The position numbers and the translations under genes were made by a program. 64,000 nucleotides of DNA from Euonymus europaeus (taxonomy: Eukaryota; Streptophyta; Magnoliopsida; Celastrales; Celastraceae): assembly GCA_963580455.1 (NCBI GenBank), contig OY756966.1:19347001-19411000 (forward strand), given 5' to 3'. The stretch's first letter is position 1; the number at the start of each line of letters is the position of its first letter. The notes beneath the pieces are model-generated. The model was given only the letters and a program-made list of their open reading frames with translations, was not told the DNA's origin and made no database searches. Shown here piece after piece: positions 11,794-23,860 of the stretch.

Positions 11794-11989
11794 ATATTCA
11801 CTTGCTCGATATCTTCTAGAGGTTTCAAGCTCTCTAGTGGATCTTCTTAAATGAGGTTCTTCTTGAGCTTTCTCATTTTCATCAACTTGTTGATTTTGGT
11901 TATCATCAGTAGGATTATCTTCTTAGGATTCTTGTTCAACTCCCCTATAATCATCAATCGCAGTTGGTAATGGTACTGGATCCAACTTT

Positions 11990-12823
11990 ATTACCAAGCT
12001 TAAACCTTTCATCCATTGGGATATGTACAAAAGCTCTACAGTTGAACACCTTTAGCTGCTTGTAGGAAACCTCTTTTCAAGTACAAACTTTCTCTGTGAT
12101 ATCGCCATCCAAACAAACTGAGGGTGCCAAATTAATTAAGTCAACCGCCGTCCTCATTTCTTCACCCAAAAATGGGTTAGGCAATTTTGCATCACAGAGC
12201 ATACACTTAACACGTTCACAAATGCTCATGTTCATTCTCTCCACCATGCCATTGTTCTAAGGTGTTTTAGGCACCGATTTCTGAAGTCGGATTCCATGAC
12301 TTCTATAGTACTCTTCGAATGGATCTCTGTATTCACCACCATTGTCAGCACGAACACACCTTAATTTTCTTCCAGTATGTCTCTCTACCATGGTGTGGAA
12401 ATTCTTGAATTCTTCCAGAACTTGATCTTTGGTTTTGAGTGTAAACATTCACAACTTCCTTTAGTGTTCATCGATAAAAGTAACAAAATATAGACAACCA
12501 CCAGGAGTTTTCTTCTTCACGTAACAGACATCGGTGTGGATCAGATCTAGGATGTTTAGCTTTCTCGATGGAGGTGGTGTTTGAACTGCAAGTCTATGTT
12601 GCTTTCCAACCAAACAATGAGTACAAGTTTTCAACTGCACATCTTTGACCTTAGGTAATAGATGCTTCTTGGATAGCATCTGAAGCCCCTTCTCACTTAA
12701 GTGACCAAGTCTTTTATGCCAAAGTTCAACATTAGCATCTTTGACTGCATTCAACTCCCCATTCATTAGAAAAGCTTGCATCACATAGAGAGAATTGATC
12801 TTCTTCCCTCTGGCTATCACCAA
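11990..12823 (-). pseudogene. copia integrase (HHCC and catalytic core), broken
   Basis: The segment starts with the GAG-pre-integrase zinc region LWHKRLGHLSEKGLQML...CTHCLVGKQHR. The DDE core follows: LDLIHTDVCY, then VRADNGGEY, then the GMVERMNMSICERVK region containing the glutamate. In-frame stops interrupt it near 12450 and 12257, and the part towards 11990 is read through several stops. The domain inserts the cDNA into the genome. Confidence 0.8.
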
Positions 12824-12949
12824 AGAACCTCTAGTGAGTTTCCATTTTCCATCACCAAAGTACTTCGTATAGCCTTCATTATCAAGTTGACCAACGGAAA
12901 TTAGGTTTAGCGAATATCTAGAACATGACGCACATCTTTCATGAGCAAC

Positions 12950-13249
12950 TTACAACCGACACTGATTTCTAGATAAACATCTCCCACACCAAATGATATT
13001 GGCAACTCCATTATTTCTCATCCTAACTAGGACGAAATCACCACTAGTATATGAAGAAAAATAATCAACATTTTCCAAAATGTGAAATGAGGCACCTGAG
13101 TCAGTGACCCAACTGCTACTGTCTTGGCATGTGAAGCTAATACTACCATCATCACAAATAATGATTATGTCTCTTTCAGCTCTTTCCTGGTCTCTTTTGA
13201 AGATTCGACAATTCTTTTTCACGTGCCCTTCTTCTTGCAATAGAAACAT
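12950..13249 (-). pseudogene. copia zinc knuckle end and aspartic protease
   Basis: The frame opens with the end of a CCHC knuckle (EEGHVKKNCRIFKRDQ) and continues to the protease active-site sequence SSWVTDSGASFHIL, followed by VLVRMRNNGVANI. The protease releases gag, integrase and RT from the polyprotein. The frame is shifted relative to both flanking domains. Confidence 0.8.
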
Positions 13250-13365
13250 TCAATGTCCTTTCTTGAGTACTTGGACTTGCCCCTCGACTTGCCTCGGTTG
13301 TCATTACCGCGACGATCTCGATTTTGCCTTCTGCCTCACCTTTCTTATCTTGTGTTGACAAGAAC

Positions 13366-13999
13366 TTATGCACCTTCGTCTTTGTGCTCAAATCGTCTCA
13401 TCTCCTCATTTAGAAGACTATCTAAGACTATATCAACATTCAGCTTTCCATTTGGAGCTAAGTTACTGAAAGACACTACCAAAGTCTCCCAACGATTTGG
13501 CAGTGAACTGAGCAATAACAATGTTTGTAGATCTTCATTGATCATCATCTTTAGTGTAGTTAATTGATTTACTACACCTTGATAGTCACTGAGATGTTCG
13601 GACATACTGCGTTCATCTTTGTACTTCATATTGACCAACTTCCTTACCCATCAAGATTTTGTTCACTAAATTTTCCCGTTCACAAACTGATTTAATTTTC
13701 TCCCACATGACATCTGCTCTGGTCTCTTGGGAAAAAAGATTAAAAATTCTCTTATCAATCCATTGTCGAATTAGCCAAACACACTTTCTGTGAAGTATGT
13801 TCCACGCAACATCATCAATGGAGGAAATTGTCCCTTTAGAGGTACCTTCCTCCTTGATGGTTTTGTGGAGCCTGGCAGAATTGCCTAGGATAGGCAAATA
13901 CAGATTCTTTGAATAAAAGATGTTTTCCATCCTAGGATTCCACATCGAGTAATTCAAAGTAGTCAATTTGATCATACCGCATGTCGATTCTGCCATAAT
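13366..13999 (-). pseudogene. copia gag, frameshifted
   Basis: Starting at MAESTCGMIKLTTLNYSMW, this matches copia gag (UBN2-type) with the typical order: the 'L..LNY..W...ME' opening, the ENIFYSKNLYLPIL segment, then after a frameshift near 13630 MKYKDERSMSEHLSDYQG and LLLSSLPNRWETLVVSFSN. The start codon lies about 20 bp inside the primer binding site, as expected for the first gene after a 5' LTR. Gag forms the retrotransposon particle. Confidence 0.8.
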
Positions 14000-14005
14000 A
14001 ACCCA

Positions 14006-14018
14006 GGATCTAAATCCA
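14006..14018 (-). other. degenerate primer binding site
   Basis: On the minus strand TGGATTTAGATCC follows one base after the LTR end and matches the common copia initiator-Met tRNA site TGGTATCAGAGCC at 9 of 13 positions. Divergence fits an old element. Confidence 0.45.
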
Positions 14019-14019
14019 C

Positions 14020-14712
14020 TGTTGGGAAATGAACCGATACAGATAAAGTGTATATGAACAATTATACCACTAATTACACTAGGTAAATTTCCAGGAAAGA
14101 TTGGATGGATACATTGGTTCACTTAAATACCAATCTCCTTAGACAAAGTTTTCCTAGACATGCAATTAGTAGCACAATATATCATAACAACTTACCTGAT
14201 CGAAAAATATACTGAGGAACCAATAATAAGAACACTCGAATTTTTTACATGGAAAACCCTTCACAGGGAAAAACCAAGGGACTGTAGTCCAGCTAAAAAC
14301 TTTTACTATTATAATAATGGGTACAATAACCTTTTAAAGTACACACCACTACAGGATACAAGTGTGAAATAATAGTTTGTAATCACTCACTCAAACCCCT
14401 AATACACCCAGTGTATCACTTACTCACTCTTTCTCCCTCTCTACAAAAACACGATGCAGGAACTACTCTTTGCAGGCACTCTCTAAAACTCTATTGTTTT
14501 TCTTTCCTTTACTTGTGTGTATCAATTTCAATGAATTGCACACCTATTTATAGGTGAATGCAGACACTAATTGCATTAGATACTTATCTAACTCACCAAC
14601 CAACTATCCTACAACTCTTGACTTCTTATAAATTCCATCCACTAAAAAGGACTACCAAATGTGAAAGGTTCATTGTAGTAGACCACATGAGGTGTACTAC
14701 CCCCACCTAACA
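14020..14712 (-). mobile_element. copia LTR (693 bp)
   Basis: On the minus strand the LTR opens TGTTAGGTGGGGGTAG and closes CATTTCCCAACA. It has the TG...CA ends, an abutting PPT on one side (GGTCGTAGGGGGAGATT, about 14713-14730) and a PBS on the other. It therefore serves as 3' LTR to the fragment on its right and 5' LTR to the gag-pol on its left. Only one copy is present. Confidence 0.8.
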
Positions 14713-14786
14713 AATCTCCCCCTACGACCTCATGTGGGGAAATTCCAATAAGCATGCAATCCTTCTCCATATTAGCCAATTTTTCC

Positions 14787-15885
14787 TCAGTATTGCTTTA
14801 GTAGCAAATCTGACCCATTATCATCTATGTGAACCTTTTCTAATTGTAAACTTTTTTCCTCGAGGATGTCCCGGATCCAATGATACTTAACATCAATATA
14901 TTTTGATCTCAAGTGAAACATCCCATTCTTACACAAATGAATAGCGCTCTGACTGTCCCAATGAATGACATACTTCTCTTGCAACATTCCTAACTCATGT
15001 AGAAATTTCTTCAACCACAACTTTTCTTTGCAATCTTCAGTAACTACAATGTACTCAACCTCGATGGATAATAATGCTACACATTTTTGTAGCCTTGACT
15101 GCCATGACAATGCTCCCCCAGCAATAGTAATTAAGTACCCAGAAGTTCATTTTATGGAATCAACATCCACTGCCATGTCTGAGTCAGTGAAACCATCTAG
15201 CACAATTTTGTTAGTGCCAAAACATAAACAAACATTTGAAGTACCTCAGAGGTACCTAAGAATCCATTTTACCATTACATAGTGTTCTTTTTCGGGATTG
15301 GAAAGAAATCTACTTACCACACCAATTGCGTAAGCAATATCTTATATCGTACAAACCATGACATACATCAAACTACCAACTGCAGATTGGTAGGATACTT
15401 TCTTCATTTCAGCCTTTTCTTTTGCACTTTTCGGACTTTGGCAGGAGCTTAGCTTGAAATGATTTACGAGTAGAAAGGAACTGGTTTCGCTTTGTTCATG
15501 TGAAACCTCTCCATCACCCTTTCAATGTACCATTGCTCTGGAGATTTTCATCCCAAGTATTTGCTTTGTTGCCCTAAGTCCTTCAAAGCAAAAACTTGTT
15601 GAGCTCCTTCTTCAACTAATCAATCTTTGAAGTGTCTTGGCCAACGATCAACATGTCGTCAACATATAGCAAGATGATAATGAAATTACCGTCAAAGAAT
15701 TTCTTAAAATAAACACAGTGGTTAGAGGCGGTTCTTCCATATTTATGATTCATCATAAATGACTCAAACCTCTTGTACCACTATCGCGGTGTTTTCTTCA
15801 ATCCATATAGGCTTCTTTTCAACCGGCACACTAAGTGCTCATTGATTTTAGTTTTGAACCCTTCTGGCTGCTCCATGTATGACCA
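14787..15885 (-). pseudogene. copia RT C-terminus and RNase H fragment
   Basis: The minus-strand reading begins at GYMEQPEGFKTK-like residues, keeps an intact LLYVDDMLIVGQ motif, and passes through several frame breaks. It ends in an RNase H domain: WQSRLQKCVALLSIEVEYI, HWDSQSAIHLCKNGMFHLRSKYIDVKYHWIRD, LEKVHIDDNGSDLLLK. It stops shortly before the PPT, as the pol 3' end should. Its 5' end is cut sharply at 15885, where a terminal-inverted-repeat sequence begins. Confidence 0.85.
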
Positions 15886-15950
15886 TTCGAGCAGGTTTTG
15901 GTCAATTCGAGCATCAAAAATACTGACATGGCAAACTGATCATTATATAT
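15884..15950 (+). repeat. left arm of diverged terminal inverted repeat
   Basis: TGACCATTCGAGCAGGTTTT and the following ~45 bases pair with the reverse complement of 25020-25080 (TGACCACTCAGGCAGGTTTT, then the shared CTRACATGGCA block). I estimate about 70% match over 60 bp. The left flank is the copia RT fragment, so this looks like the border of a DNA transposon inserted there. No target duplication could be found. Confidence 0.5.
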
Positions 15951-16079
15951 AGATGACATGACAAACAATTATCTTATGTGGAAAATGATGTTATAATAAA
16001 ATTAATATAACACACACACACACATATATATAAACAAAATTAAAAAAATATACCCTAAATGTCACTCCCACTCCCCACT

Positions 16080-16210
16080 TTCTCTCTCTACCTCTCCCTC
16101 TCCCTATCCCTCTCAATCAAGCACAGGTCACACTCCACCTCTGGTTAGTATTACCGGCGGTTTTTAATTTTTCGTTATAGTCTGTGTCGCTGTATTCATT
16201 GTATATTTAT
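16080..16210. other. CT-rich leader-like stretch
   Basis: A pyrimidine-rich segment (ctctacctctccctctccc...caagcacaggtc) resembles 24598-24640 just beyond the CACTA right end (ctctacctctcc...cacaggtc). An (AC)n and AT-rich run precedes it (16009-16030). It may be part of the same host sequence or element split by later insertions. Confidence 0.3.
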
Positions 16211-16233
16211 AGCCATAAGGTTTCCAAGCCAAA

Positions 16234-17267
16234 GGAAAAGAAGATATCATTTGTAAACTTCAGAGAAGTTTATATGGACTAAAACAAGCCCCAAAACAGT
16301 GGTATAAGAAATTTGATATATTTATGGCTAGCAGTGGATTCTCCAGGTGTGAGGCGGATCATTGCTATTATGTGAAGAAAGTTGGTAACTCATTTATTAT
16401 ATTATTGTTGTACGTTGATGATATGTTGATCGCAGGGGCTAGTTTGGTGGAAATTGACAAGGTGAAAAGACAATTGTCTAAAAAGTTCTCTATGAAGGAT
16501 TTGGGTGCAGCAAAAAAAATCCTTGGGATGAGAATTACTAGAAAGGGAGCAACTTTGAGATTGTCTCAATAGGATTATGTGAAGAAGGCGCTCAAGTGTT
16601 TCAATATGGATGGTGTAAAACCTGTAAGTACTCTTTGGTCAGTCATTTTAAATTGTCTAGATATGAGTCGCCCACTACTGAGCAGGAGAAAGTTGGCATG
16701 GCTAGAGTTTCGTATGCTTTTGCTATTGGAAGTTTGATGTATGTCATGGTGTGCACTAGACCCGACATTGCACATGTAGTGGGACTTGTCAGTAGATACA
16801 TGAGTAATCCGGGTAAACAATACTGGGAAGCAGTTAAATGGATTCTTAGGTACTTAAAAGGGAATACAGGTTCAACCTTGTGTTACAAGAAGTCTGATGA
16901 TGGTTTACAGGGTTTTGTTGATGTTGACATGGCAGGTGATTTAGATGGTAGTAGGAGTACAACTAGTTATGTGTATATATTTGGTGGTACGACGATCAGT
17001 TGGATTTCTAGATTGCAAAAGATAGTTGCACTATCTACCACTGAGGCAGAGTATGTTGCATTGACAGAAGCTAGCAAAGAGATGGTTTGGGCACAAGATT
17101 TGGTAGAGGAGTTAGGCATGGAACAAGCAGCAAGTGTCTTATTTAGTGATAGTCAAAGTGCCATTTATTTGGCAAAGAATTCGGCGTTTCATGCTAGAAC
17201 AAAGCATATTAGATAAACTGAAGTTGTGTGCAACTTCAGTTGGCCTTTTAGCTTGAGGACAGTGGTT
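16234..17267 (+). pseudogene. copia RT-RNase H 3' fragment (plus strand)
   Basis: The plus-strand frame shows LQRSLYGLKQAPKQWYKKF, the intact catalytic LLLYVDDMLIAGA, and KKFSMKDLGAAKKILGMRI, then an in-frame TAG near 16570 and a frameshift near 16640. RNase H follows: SRLQKIVALSTTEAEYVAL, LFSDSQSAIYLAKNSAFHARTKHI. The reading then jumps directly to KLKLCATSVGLLA and a stop, so roughly 90 bp of the RNase H end is deleted. This copy is distinct from the minus-strand Tork element next door. Confidence 0.85.
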
Positions 17268-17317
17268 TGAGTTGCATGGAGAGTGATGGACTGTTGTTTG
17301 GAGTCAGATGGAAGAAC

Positions 17318-17649
17318 ATAGTGGGAGATTGTTGTGATTTAGTATGGAGTCTGTTTTGTTTGAGGTCCAAGTTGATGACCCGACTCGAAAAGATGTTGTG
17401 AATCTTGTGAGTGGATTACTTTGATTTTTCTGCCCACTTATGGTGGTGCGTAAGGGTGGTTAAATGATTGTAAACCCTAGCCACAATTGTATTCTAATTC
17501 TTTGAAAAATGGTGGAACTCTCTACAACTCCGAGAACATAGGCGCAATTGGCCGAACCTCGTAAATCTCTCTTTTTTCGTTTTCCTTACATTGATTTATA
17601 TTCGATCTGGGTTTTATCTCCTAACGCTTTCTATTACTTGTGTTGACCA
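17318..17649 (+). mobile_element. PPT and 3' LTR of plus-strand copia
   Basis: AGTGGGAGAT (17319-17329) is a copia polypurine tract and the LTR opens TGTTGTGATTTAGTATGGAG at about 17330. The LTR carries 'gtggtgcgtaagggtgg' and an R-like 'ttgtattctaattctttg'. Its end is not certain; TGTTGACCA at 17641-17649 is the best CA terminus, giving ~320 bp. Confidence 0.6.
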
Positions 17650-17691
17650 TACTACGCTTCTACAAATTCAAAAAAAAATGATAGTGCTTTG

Positions 17692-18600
17692 TCAATTTTG
17701 GAGAAAACAAAATGAGAAAATGATGCACAATAATAAAATATCATGTGTATATACCTTTCCCTTCTCTGAACTCCAAAAACAAACTAGAGTTGCCCACTGC
17801 CCTTCATCTATATATTTTGATCTAGTAAGAATGACTTCTTCCACAGTATTATGATTATAGAAGCAATCGGACTTCAAGTTACATTTGTAGTCTCTCCATC
17901 TCCTTGCAATTGTTTTCTCCACCCAATAGTCATAGCAATCACCATAGCGGAATTTACCCTAAATATTATCATGTTATAAATAAGGCATATCATTTGTTTC
18001 TCATGCTAAAAAGTTAATAAAACTATAAAAATGTGCATTTTTCACAGCCATGAAGATCATCTTGCACCATACTAATAAGTAAATTACCTTCACAACTTTA
18101 AGCATCTCTTCAACTTCATCTTTGGTGAATTTTCACCAATCATCTTTTGCCAACGAACAAAGCTCACCTTTTTTAGCAATACTACCCAAACATTGCCCTA
18201 AAATCCTCCTGTAGCTTTGATTGGTTGTCCAAGACTATTAAAGGGAGCAACTATTTGTTGATCCGTCGAGAGGCCCCACACATAGAAAGACGTGTGCGTC
18301 CGCGAGTTCGCTTCACACCATGCGTATCTGTAAATTAAAGAAAGGATTCACTATTCCTTATACAGGTTTTTCATGAAAATAAACATAAACAAACATCGAA
18401 CATGTGAATACGTACCAACAATCTCAACGATGCCATCTTATTCCACTTCATTTGCATTCTTTGGTTGAGATTACACTTGAGAATCTTCATGTTCTTCAGC
18501 TTGCATGCCAATACAATTTGTATAGGTTTGAAACTATTTCCTAGCCTCTTCTTTAGTCAAAATAGTAACCTGACGTCTTTTTCTTGTTCTTGCCATTCTA
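17692..18600 (-). pseudogene. TNPA-like CACTA protein (transposase_24 family)
   Basis: Minus-strand translation gives YAWCEANSRTRTSFYVWGLS, PFNSLGQPIKATGGF, a stop, then VRWQKMIGENSPKMKL. An AT-rich gap follows, probably an intron, then KTIARRWRDYKCNLKSDCFY and EGQWATLVCFWSS. The SLGQP box and the RRWRD-K-L segment are typical of the plant Ptta/En/Spm family accessory protein, which binds subterminal repeats and assists excision. Several stops make it non-functional. Confidence 0.7.
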
Positions 18601-18774
18601 GTTACCTACATTACAAAGAAACAACATAAATGACCTAATTTGTAATAAGAACCATGTAAAATGACATAACATAGTAATGAAATGTCATACCTTTAAGAAT
18701 GTTATTCATCACACTCAAATAAGAAAACATTGTTATCATAAACCATATCAGGTAATCTAGTTGATCTTCCAATC

Positions 18775-21700
18775 ACAATTCATTTTCATCTACATCTTCA
18801 CCACTAGAATTATTTAGAACAATAATAGAAGGTTCAATAACTGTCTCTCCGTCCACATCTATCCTAACAAGCTCGATTCCACTACTATCTTCAAAAATAT
18901 TATCCACATTTTGAGCATGATATGACGCATTCTCACTATACGTCTGTGAAACCCCGACCCAAAAAAATTTATGTTTGAGTCGAATTACGGATGATCCGTG
19001 AGGTATGAAATCAAGGATAAATAGTTTTGAGCTAGGTTCGGTAAATAGGCCATAACTTTTTATACAAATGTCCGTTTTGGGTCCATAATATATCAAATCG
19101 AAGCTAAGACCAAGACGGTGTTGGAAAAATTGGGATCACATGCCTAGGCGGTGTGCGCCTAGGCGTGTGCAAAATTGCGCCCAGAAGCGCCCAGGACAGT
19201 GTGTTTTCATAAACCATTTAGGCCAGAGCGCCTAGGCGCAACCCGAGCTTTCAAAACAGACTCCAGCAAGAGTTTTAGACAGATTTATGGTTTTGGTTCA
19301 TCCTAGAGAGAGAGAGCGACGATTCTAGAGAGAGAAGATCATTTGAGGTGATTCTTTGAGAGTCTAAGCTTGGATTGGAGACTTGGAGAAGATTTCAAGG
19401 TTTGAGGTAAGTTTTCCTAGAGTTTCTCATGGGAGTTTTCTTTAGATTTGGTTAGTTCTCTTTGGAATTGATATCTAGGGTTTAGATATGTTGATATAGA
19501 CTTGTTTGTGGACCTATGTGTAGGTTTAGTTGGGATTTTGGAGTAAGATTTGGATTGGGCTTTGGAACAAGCTTTTGAAAGAGAATTCTAGAGAGAGAAG
19601 GTAAGTACTTCGATTTTTGTTGATTGATTAATATTAGTAGGGATAATGTGGTATGTTTTGGTTGATATTGTGAGTTCGATTATGTGAATCGATAGGTTTG
19701 GAAGAAACGAGGGTTCGAAACCCTAATTTGGTATTTGAGGTGATTGTGCTCGATTGAGGTAGGGATTCCTAACCGATTCTTTTCTATCGTCCGTTCTCCT
19801 TTCTAAATAGCGTTTCGATTCTTCATTGGTCCTTTTGTTGTGTTTCCACCTTAATTTCTTCTAAGGGGAAACGAGCCAATGTGTGGTTAATTGTTGATTG
19901 TGGAGTGTATGCATGACCCAATTTGTGTGTTCCGTCTCATACGGGCACGAGTTGAATTCCGTTCATGCATCACGGTAGTTATATATGTATATATGTAGGA
20001 TGTTCATATATATATCTATTCGGCATGACATTGCATAATTGCATTAGAGATGCATGGGGGACTCGAGTATGGACTCGGGGACTTTTAGGTTCCTTGAAAG
20101 CCTCATGGAGGGATGACAGGTGAAGAGAGTTGCCACCGGGTCACGTGAACTCTATGATGGGATAACGCACTTGGGCGAAGGTTGGAGAGCGACCTAGCTG
20201 GCTATGTGCGGGCGTGATAGGTTCACGCAACCAGGTAATCCCGGGAGCGTTGTTGTGGTTGAGCTTGCTCCCAGTGGGATGCTACATGTATGAGACATGG
20301 TAGTATCGTTGGTTGCTCAGGGTGAGGTGATTACTTGGATTGATGTTATATATGCTTGTTGAGTATACGTGCATGTTGTAGATACATGTTGGTGCATTGT
20401 CCTTTTTTATTGGTTCAGCCTTACTTCTTATATACTCTTGTAACCTACTGAGCTTCTAGCTCACTCCCCTACTTTCTGTCTTCTACAGGTGAGACTGGTA
20501 CGAGTACCGGTGGTACGGATCAGTGAGGGCGGGATGTGACATGGATGGCCCTGGGTAGGATTGGGATGCACGCGACATACTCTATGCATGTCGTTGTTAT
20601 ATTTTGTATGTCTGGGTAGTGTATATAACCCTGTGGCACGGATAGTGCTTGTATGATTATGATGTTTGATGATGATGGTTATATGCTTGAGATATATAGA
20701 TCTGTGTGATGATTTATATTTAAAGCTATCAGTTTGTGCATGCTGGTAGTGGAGGGCCTGAGGCTCTAGGATCAGGATTGCTTGTGATTGAGGCCTGAGG
20801 CCTAGATGCTAGGTTGTTAGTGTGATGATGGTCGCTGCATTTCTGATGTAGGTGGGCACTCCTCGATATACGGGGAGGTGCTGCCGGAATTCCGGTTCAT
20901 CCCGGATGCTCACACTAGTGACCTAGGACGGTGTCAGAGAGGGCACCTGGCGTCCCGGGGATCGGGGCGTCACAACGTCTCTATCTCATTTTGAGAATCT
21001 ATGTCACCCATGTCAAATAAGTCCCTAGGCTTGCCATGGACTACCACACACCAATCAGGATCCCTAGCGTCTTCAACATAATACACCAGTTTAGCTTGTG
21101 AAGCAAGAATAAATGGTTCATGCCTAATATGCTCACCGGTGTGTACTAAACGTTTGAAGTTCACAAGGGTGAACCCAAAGGTGTCATTTTTTAAGCCCGT
21201 GCCAATAGTTTTGTCAACCCAATCACACTTAAATAAAATAACTTTGAACACACCATAATAATCTCTAAGTCTACTATGTTGTTAATTCTACCGTAATATG
21301 TAACATCTCCAACTATAGGGTTTTGATCTATAACACTAGCATAACTTGTAGTTTGAGCTGTAACTACGACACCACTATTCTGAGTTTTTAAAAACTCTTC
21401 GCACCCTTTAGTGCGAAATTTGAACTCATTAATACTATAACTGTCAAACTACTTTGCCACAATATTTGGTACTTTTGTAAGCCATTTGAGCTCCACTAAT
21501 ATGTCATTTCCCATACTTTGAACCTAACATATAGTAAATTAAATATAGTTAGTTAGTTAACCTCAACAGATGTTGTCAAAACAAATGTGAAATAAAAACA
21601 TATCTTTCTATAGGGTACATCCACCAATAATGTACAAGCCCACCCTTTTTTGCTTCATTTGCTAAATGAATCACTAAATGCACCATCATAGTAAAAAATG

Positions 21701-22930
21701 ACGGAGGAAATATTATCGCCATTTGGCAAAGTGTGTGTACTATTCAATTTTGTAACTTTTCAAGTTCATCAACTTGAAGTACTTTGGAACATAATTCTTT
21801 AAAAAAGAAACACAATTCAATAATAACATAGCTGACTTGTTGAGGTAATATTGCTTGTATGGCTAAGGGTAGTAGTTGCTCTATAATAATATGATAATCA
21901 TGACTTTTAAGACCTGAAAATCTTTCGATGTTTGATATCAACACATCGAGAGATGTTTGATGCAAAGCCATCTGGAACTTTCACTCTTTAAAACTTTACA
22001 AACTAAAGTTTTTTCCTCATTCGACAGTGTGAAACAAGCCAGGGGCAAATATGATCTATTTGACACAAGCATTTGTGGCCAAAGTTCAGGCCTTATATCT
22101 AGATCCCTTAAATCCTCGCGTGCCTTTAAATGATCTTTTGTTTTTAATGAATCATTTAATAGTGTGCCTAATTGATTATCACACACATTTTTCTCCATAT
22201 GGATTACATCTAAATTATGACGAATAATGTTGTTTTCCTAATAATGAAGGGTGAAAAAAATGCTTTTTTCCTCCAGTATCGAACATAAGTTTTACTTGTC
22301 AATCCACTTTTACTAGGTTATTTTCTTTTTCAACTTAAACTAGTTGGTTTCTTTCCTAACACAACATCGAGTTCTTTCACTTGATCTAAAACTAATGATC
22401 CAGAGGGTGGAATAGGCATTGGCCTAAGTTCAATCCCTCCAATGAAAGATCGTGCATCATACCTAAATTTATGAGTTTCTGGTAACCATCGTCTTGATCC
22501 TAGGAAAGATTTTTTTTTTACTATATTTAAGACGTCTAGAATCAGTGTCAAAAGTACAACATGGACAGGCGAGTCGTGAAAGGGTGTTCCACCCAGACAA
22601 GTTATCATAACCTGGAGAGTCACTAATTGTCCACATCAAGGCTGCAAGCAAACAAAAAAGTTGTTTTGTAGAGGCATCAAATGTATCAACACCAACATCT
22701 CACAACTCATTCAATTCTTCAACTAGTGGTTGTAAATAAATATCAATGTCATTCCCTAGCATTTTGGAACCAAGAATAAGGGTTGACAGCATAATGGATG
22801 TTTACTTCATACACATCCATGGAGGCAAGTTATAAATAATTAACATCACTGGCCATGTGCTATAGAAACTATTCATGTTACCAAATGGATTAAAATCATC
22901 CCTAGCTAAGCCTAATCTAATATTACGTGG
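18775..22930 (-). pseudogene. TNP2-like CACTA transposase, interrupted by solo LTR
   Basis: On the minus strand the order is transposase_21 (RLGLARDDFNPFGNM, WPVMLIIYNLPPWMC, DIYLQPLVEELNEL, NLSGWNTLSRLACPCC, RWLPETHKFR), then a DUF4218-like part (MEKNVCDNQLGTLLNDSLKTK, GLKSHDYHIIIEQLLPLAI), then DUF4216 (ILFKCDWVDK, DTFGFTLVNFKRL, PFILASQAKLVYYVED). After the LTR insertion an acidic C-terminal tail ends GEDVDENEL. Removing the LTR and one 5-bp duplication lets the frame run through at the junction. Stops and frameshifts elsewhere make it a pseudogene. The protein cuts and joins CACTA ends. Confidence 0.85.
18945..20974 (+). mobile_element. solo LTR (2.03 kb) with ACGTC target duplication
   Basis: The LTR begins TGTGAAACCCCGACCC and ends GGGGCGTCACA, with a 5-bp inverted terminus. 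It is flanked by ACGTC at 18940-18944 and at 20975-20979. No internal region is attached, so it is the product of LTR-LTR recombination. It belongs to the same family as the LTR at the window start. CCTAGG-centred palindromes occur at 19142-19149, 19156-19165 and 19228-19239, and a purine-rich GAGAGAGAG leader near 19305. Confidence 0.92.
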
Positions 22931-23139
22931 TTCAGAAGGAAATTATGGATGTTGCAAATCAAAAGCTTTCCAAGCTTCAGTATCAGCGGGCTGTCTCAAC
23001 ATTCCATCTTTATAAGTACGACCTTGATCAATGGAATCTGGACCAAGAGTTTCATTATCCCTCTCATATACCTCCATTAGAATATCTAATATGTGGACCC
23101 CCACATTTAATTGCAAAGTTATGATATGTTTCGATCACC

Positions 23140-23860
23140 AAGAGATTTGAATTCAATAATTGATTTTATTGATAAAATCAATTTAATAACAACAAAATGG
23201 TAGAGATAAAAGAGAACTGACTATTTCATTGTTAAAATCAATGGGTTAACCAATTCCATTGATTTAACTATTAATTGAACCATTGGTATTTACAATTCAA
23301 TTGCTTTTATCAATGGAATATACAATGGTTAAATTTTAATCTCAATTAATAATGAAGTTCATTGATATTGTTGTAAAATGTTAGATATTTTGATCATTTT
23401 AATCATTTTTTAAAATGGATTTATCAATTCCATTGACTTTATTAAAGGAATATATAATGAAGTTTACAATCCCATTGATTTTATCAAGAGAATATACAAT
23501 GGTTAAATTTTAACCTCAATTACTAATGAAGTTCATTGGTATTGATATTGTTGTAAAATGTTAGAGATTTTGATCATTTTTTTTTAAATGGATTTATCAA
23601 TTCCATTGAATTTATCAAAGGAATATACAATAAAGTTTACAATCTCATTGATTTTATCAATGAAATATATTTTTGATTAACCAATGCTATTTTTTGTCAA
23701 TGAAATATATTTTAATTTTTTATATACATTGATAAAAATAATGGAATACCATATACCATTGCTTTTTTCCCTTACAAAATATTTCATTGATTTTATCGAT
23801 GGAATATAGTATTTATTTAACCAACTCCATTAATTGTCTAGGTAATCATACCAAAATCAT
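23140..23860. repeat. CACTA subterminal repeat block
   Basis: Multiple copies of 'attgattttatca' and 'tcaatggaatata' occur in both orientations, many forming short hairpins around TTGATTTTATCAA. Such arrays near an end are where CACTA accessory proteins bind. The block separates the transposase 5' end from the right terminus. Confidence 0.6.

Larger units (their letters stand above)
11041..15885 (-). mobile_element. Tork-type copia sequence with one LTR between two incomplete interiors
   Basis: In minus-strand order this reads: partial RT plus RNase H (15885-14787), PPT, LTR (14712-14020), PBS, gag, protease, integrase, and RT ending at about 11041. The RT segment is present twice, at 11041-11400 and 15560-15885, and the copies are roughly 90% alike by eye. 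Lineage is inferred from Tnt1-like motifs (SRLQKCVAL, LYGLKQAP, KDLGP). No complete element is present. Confidence 0.8.
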
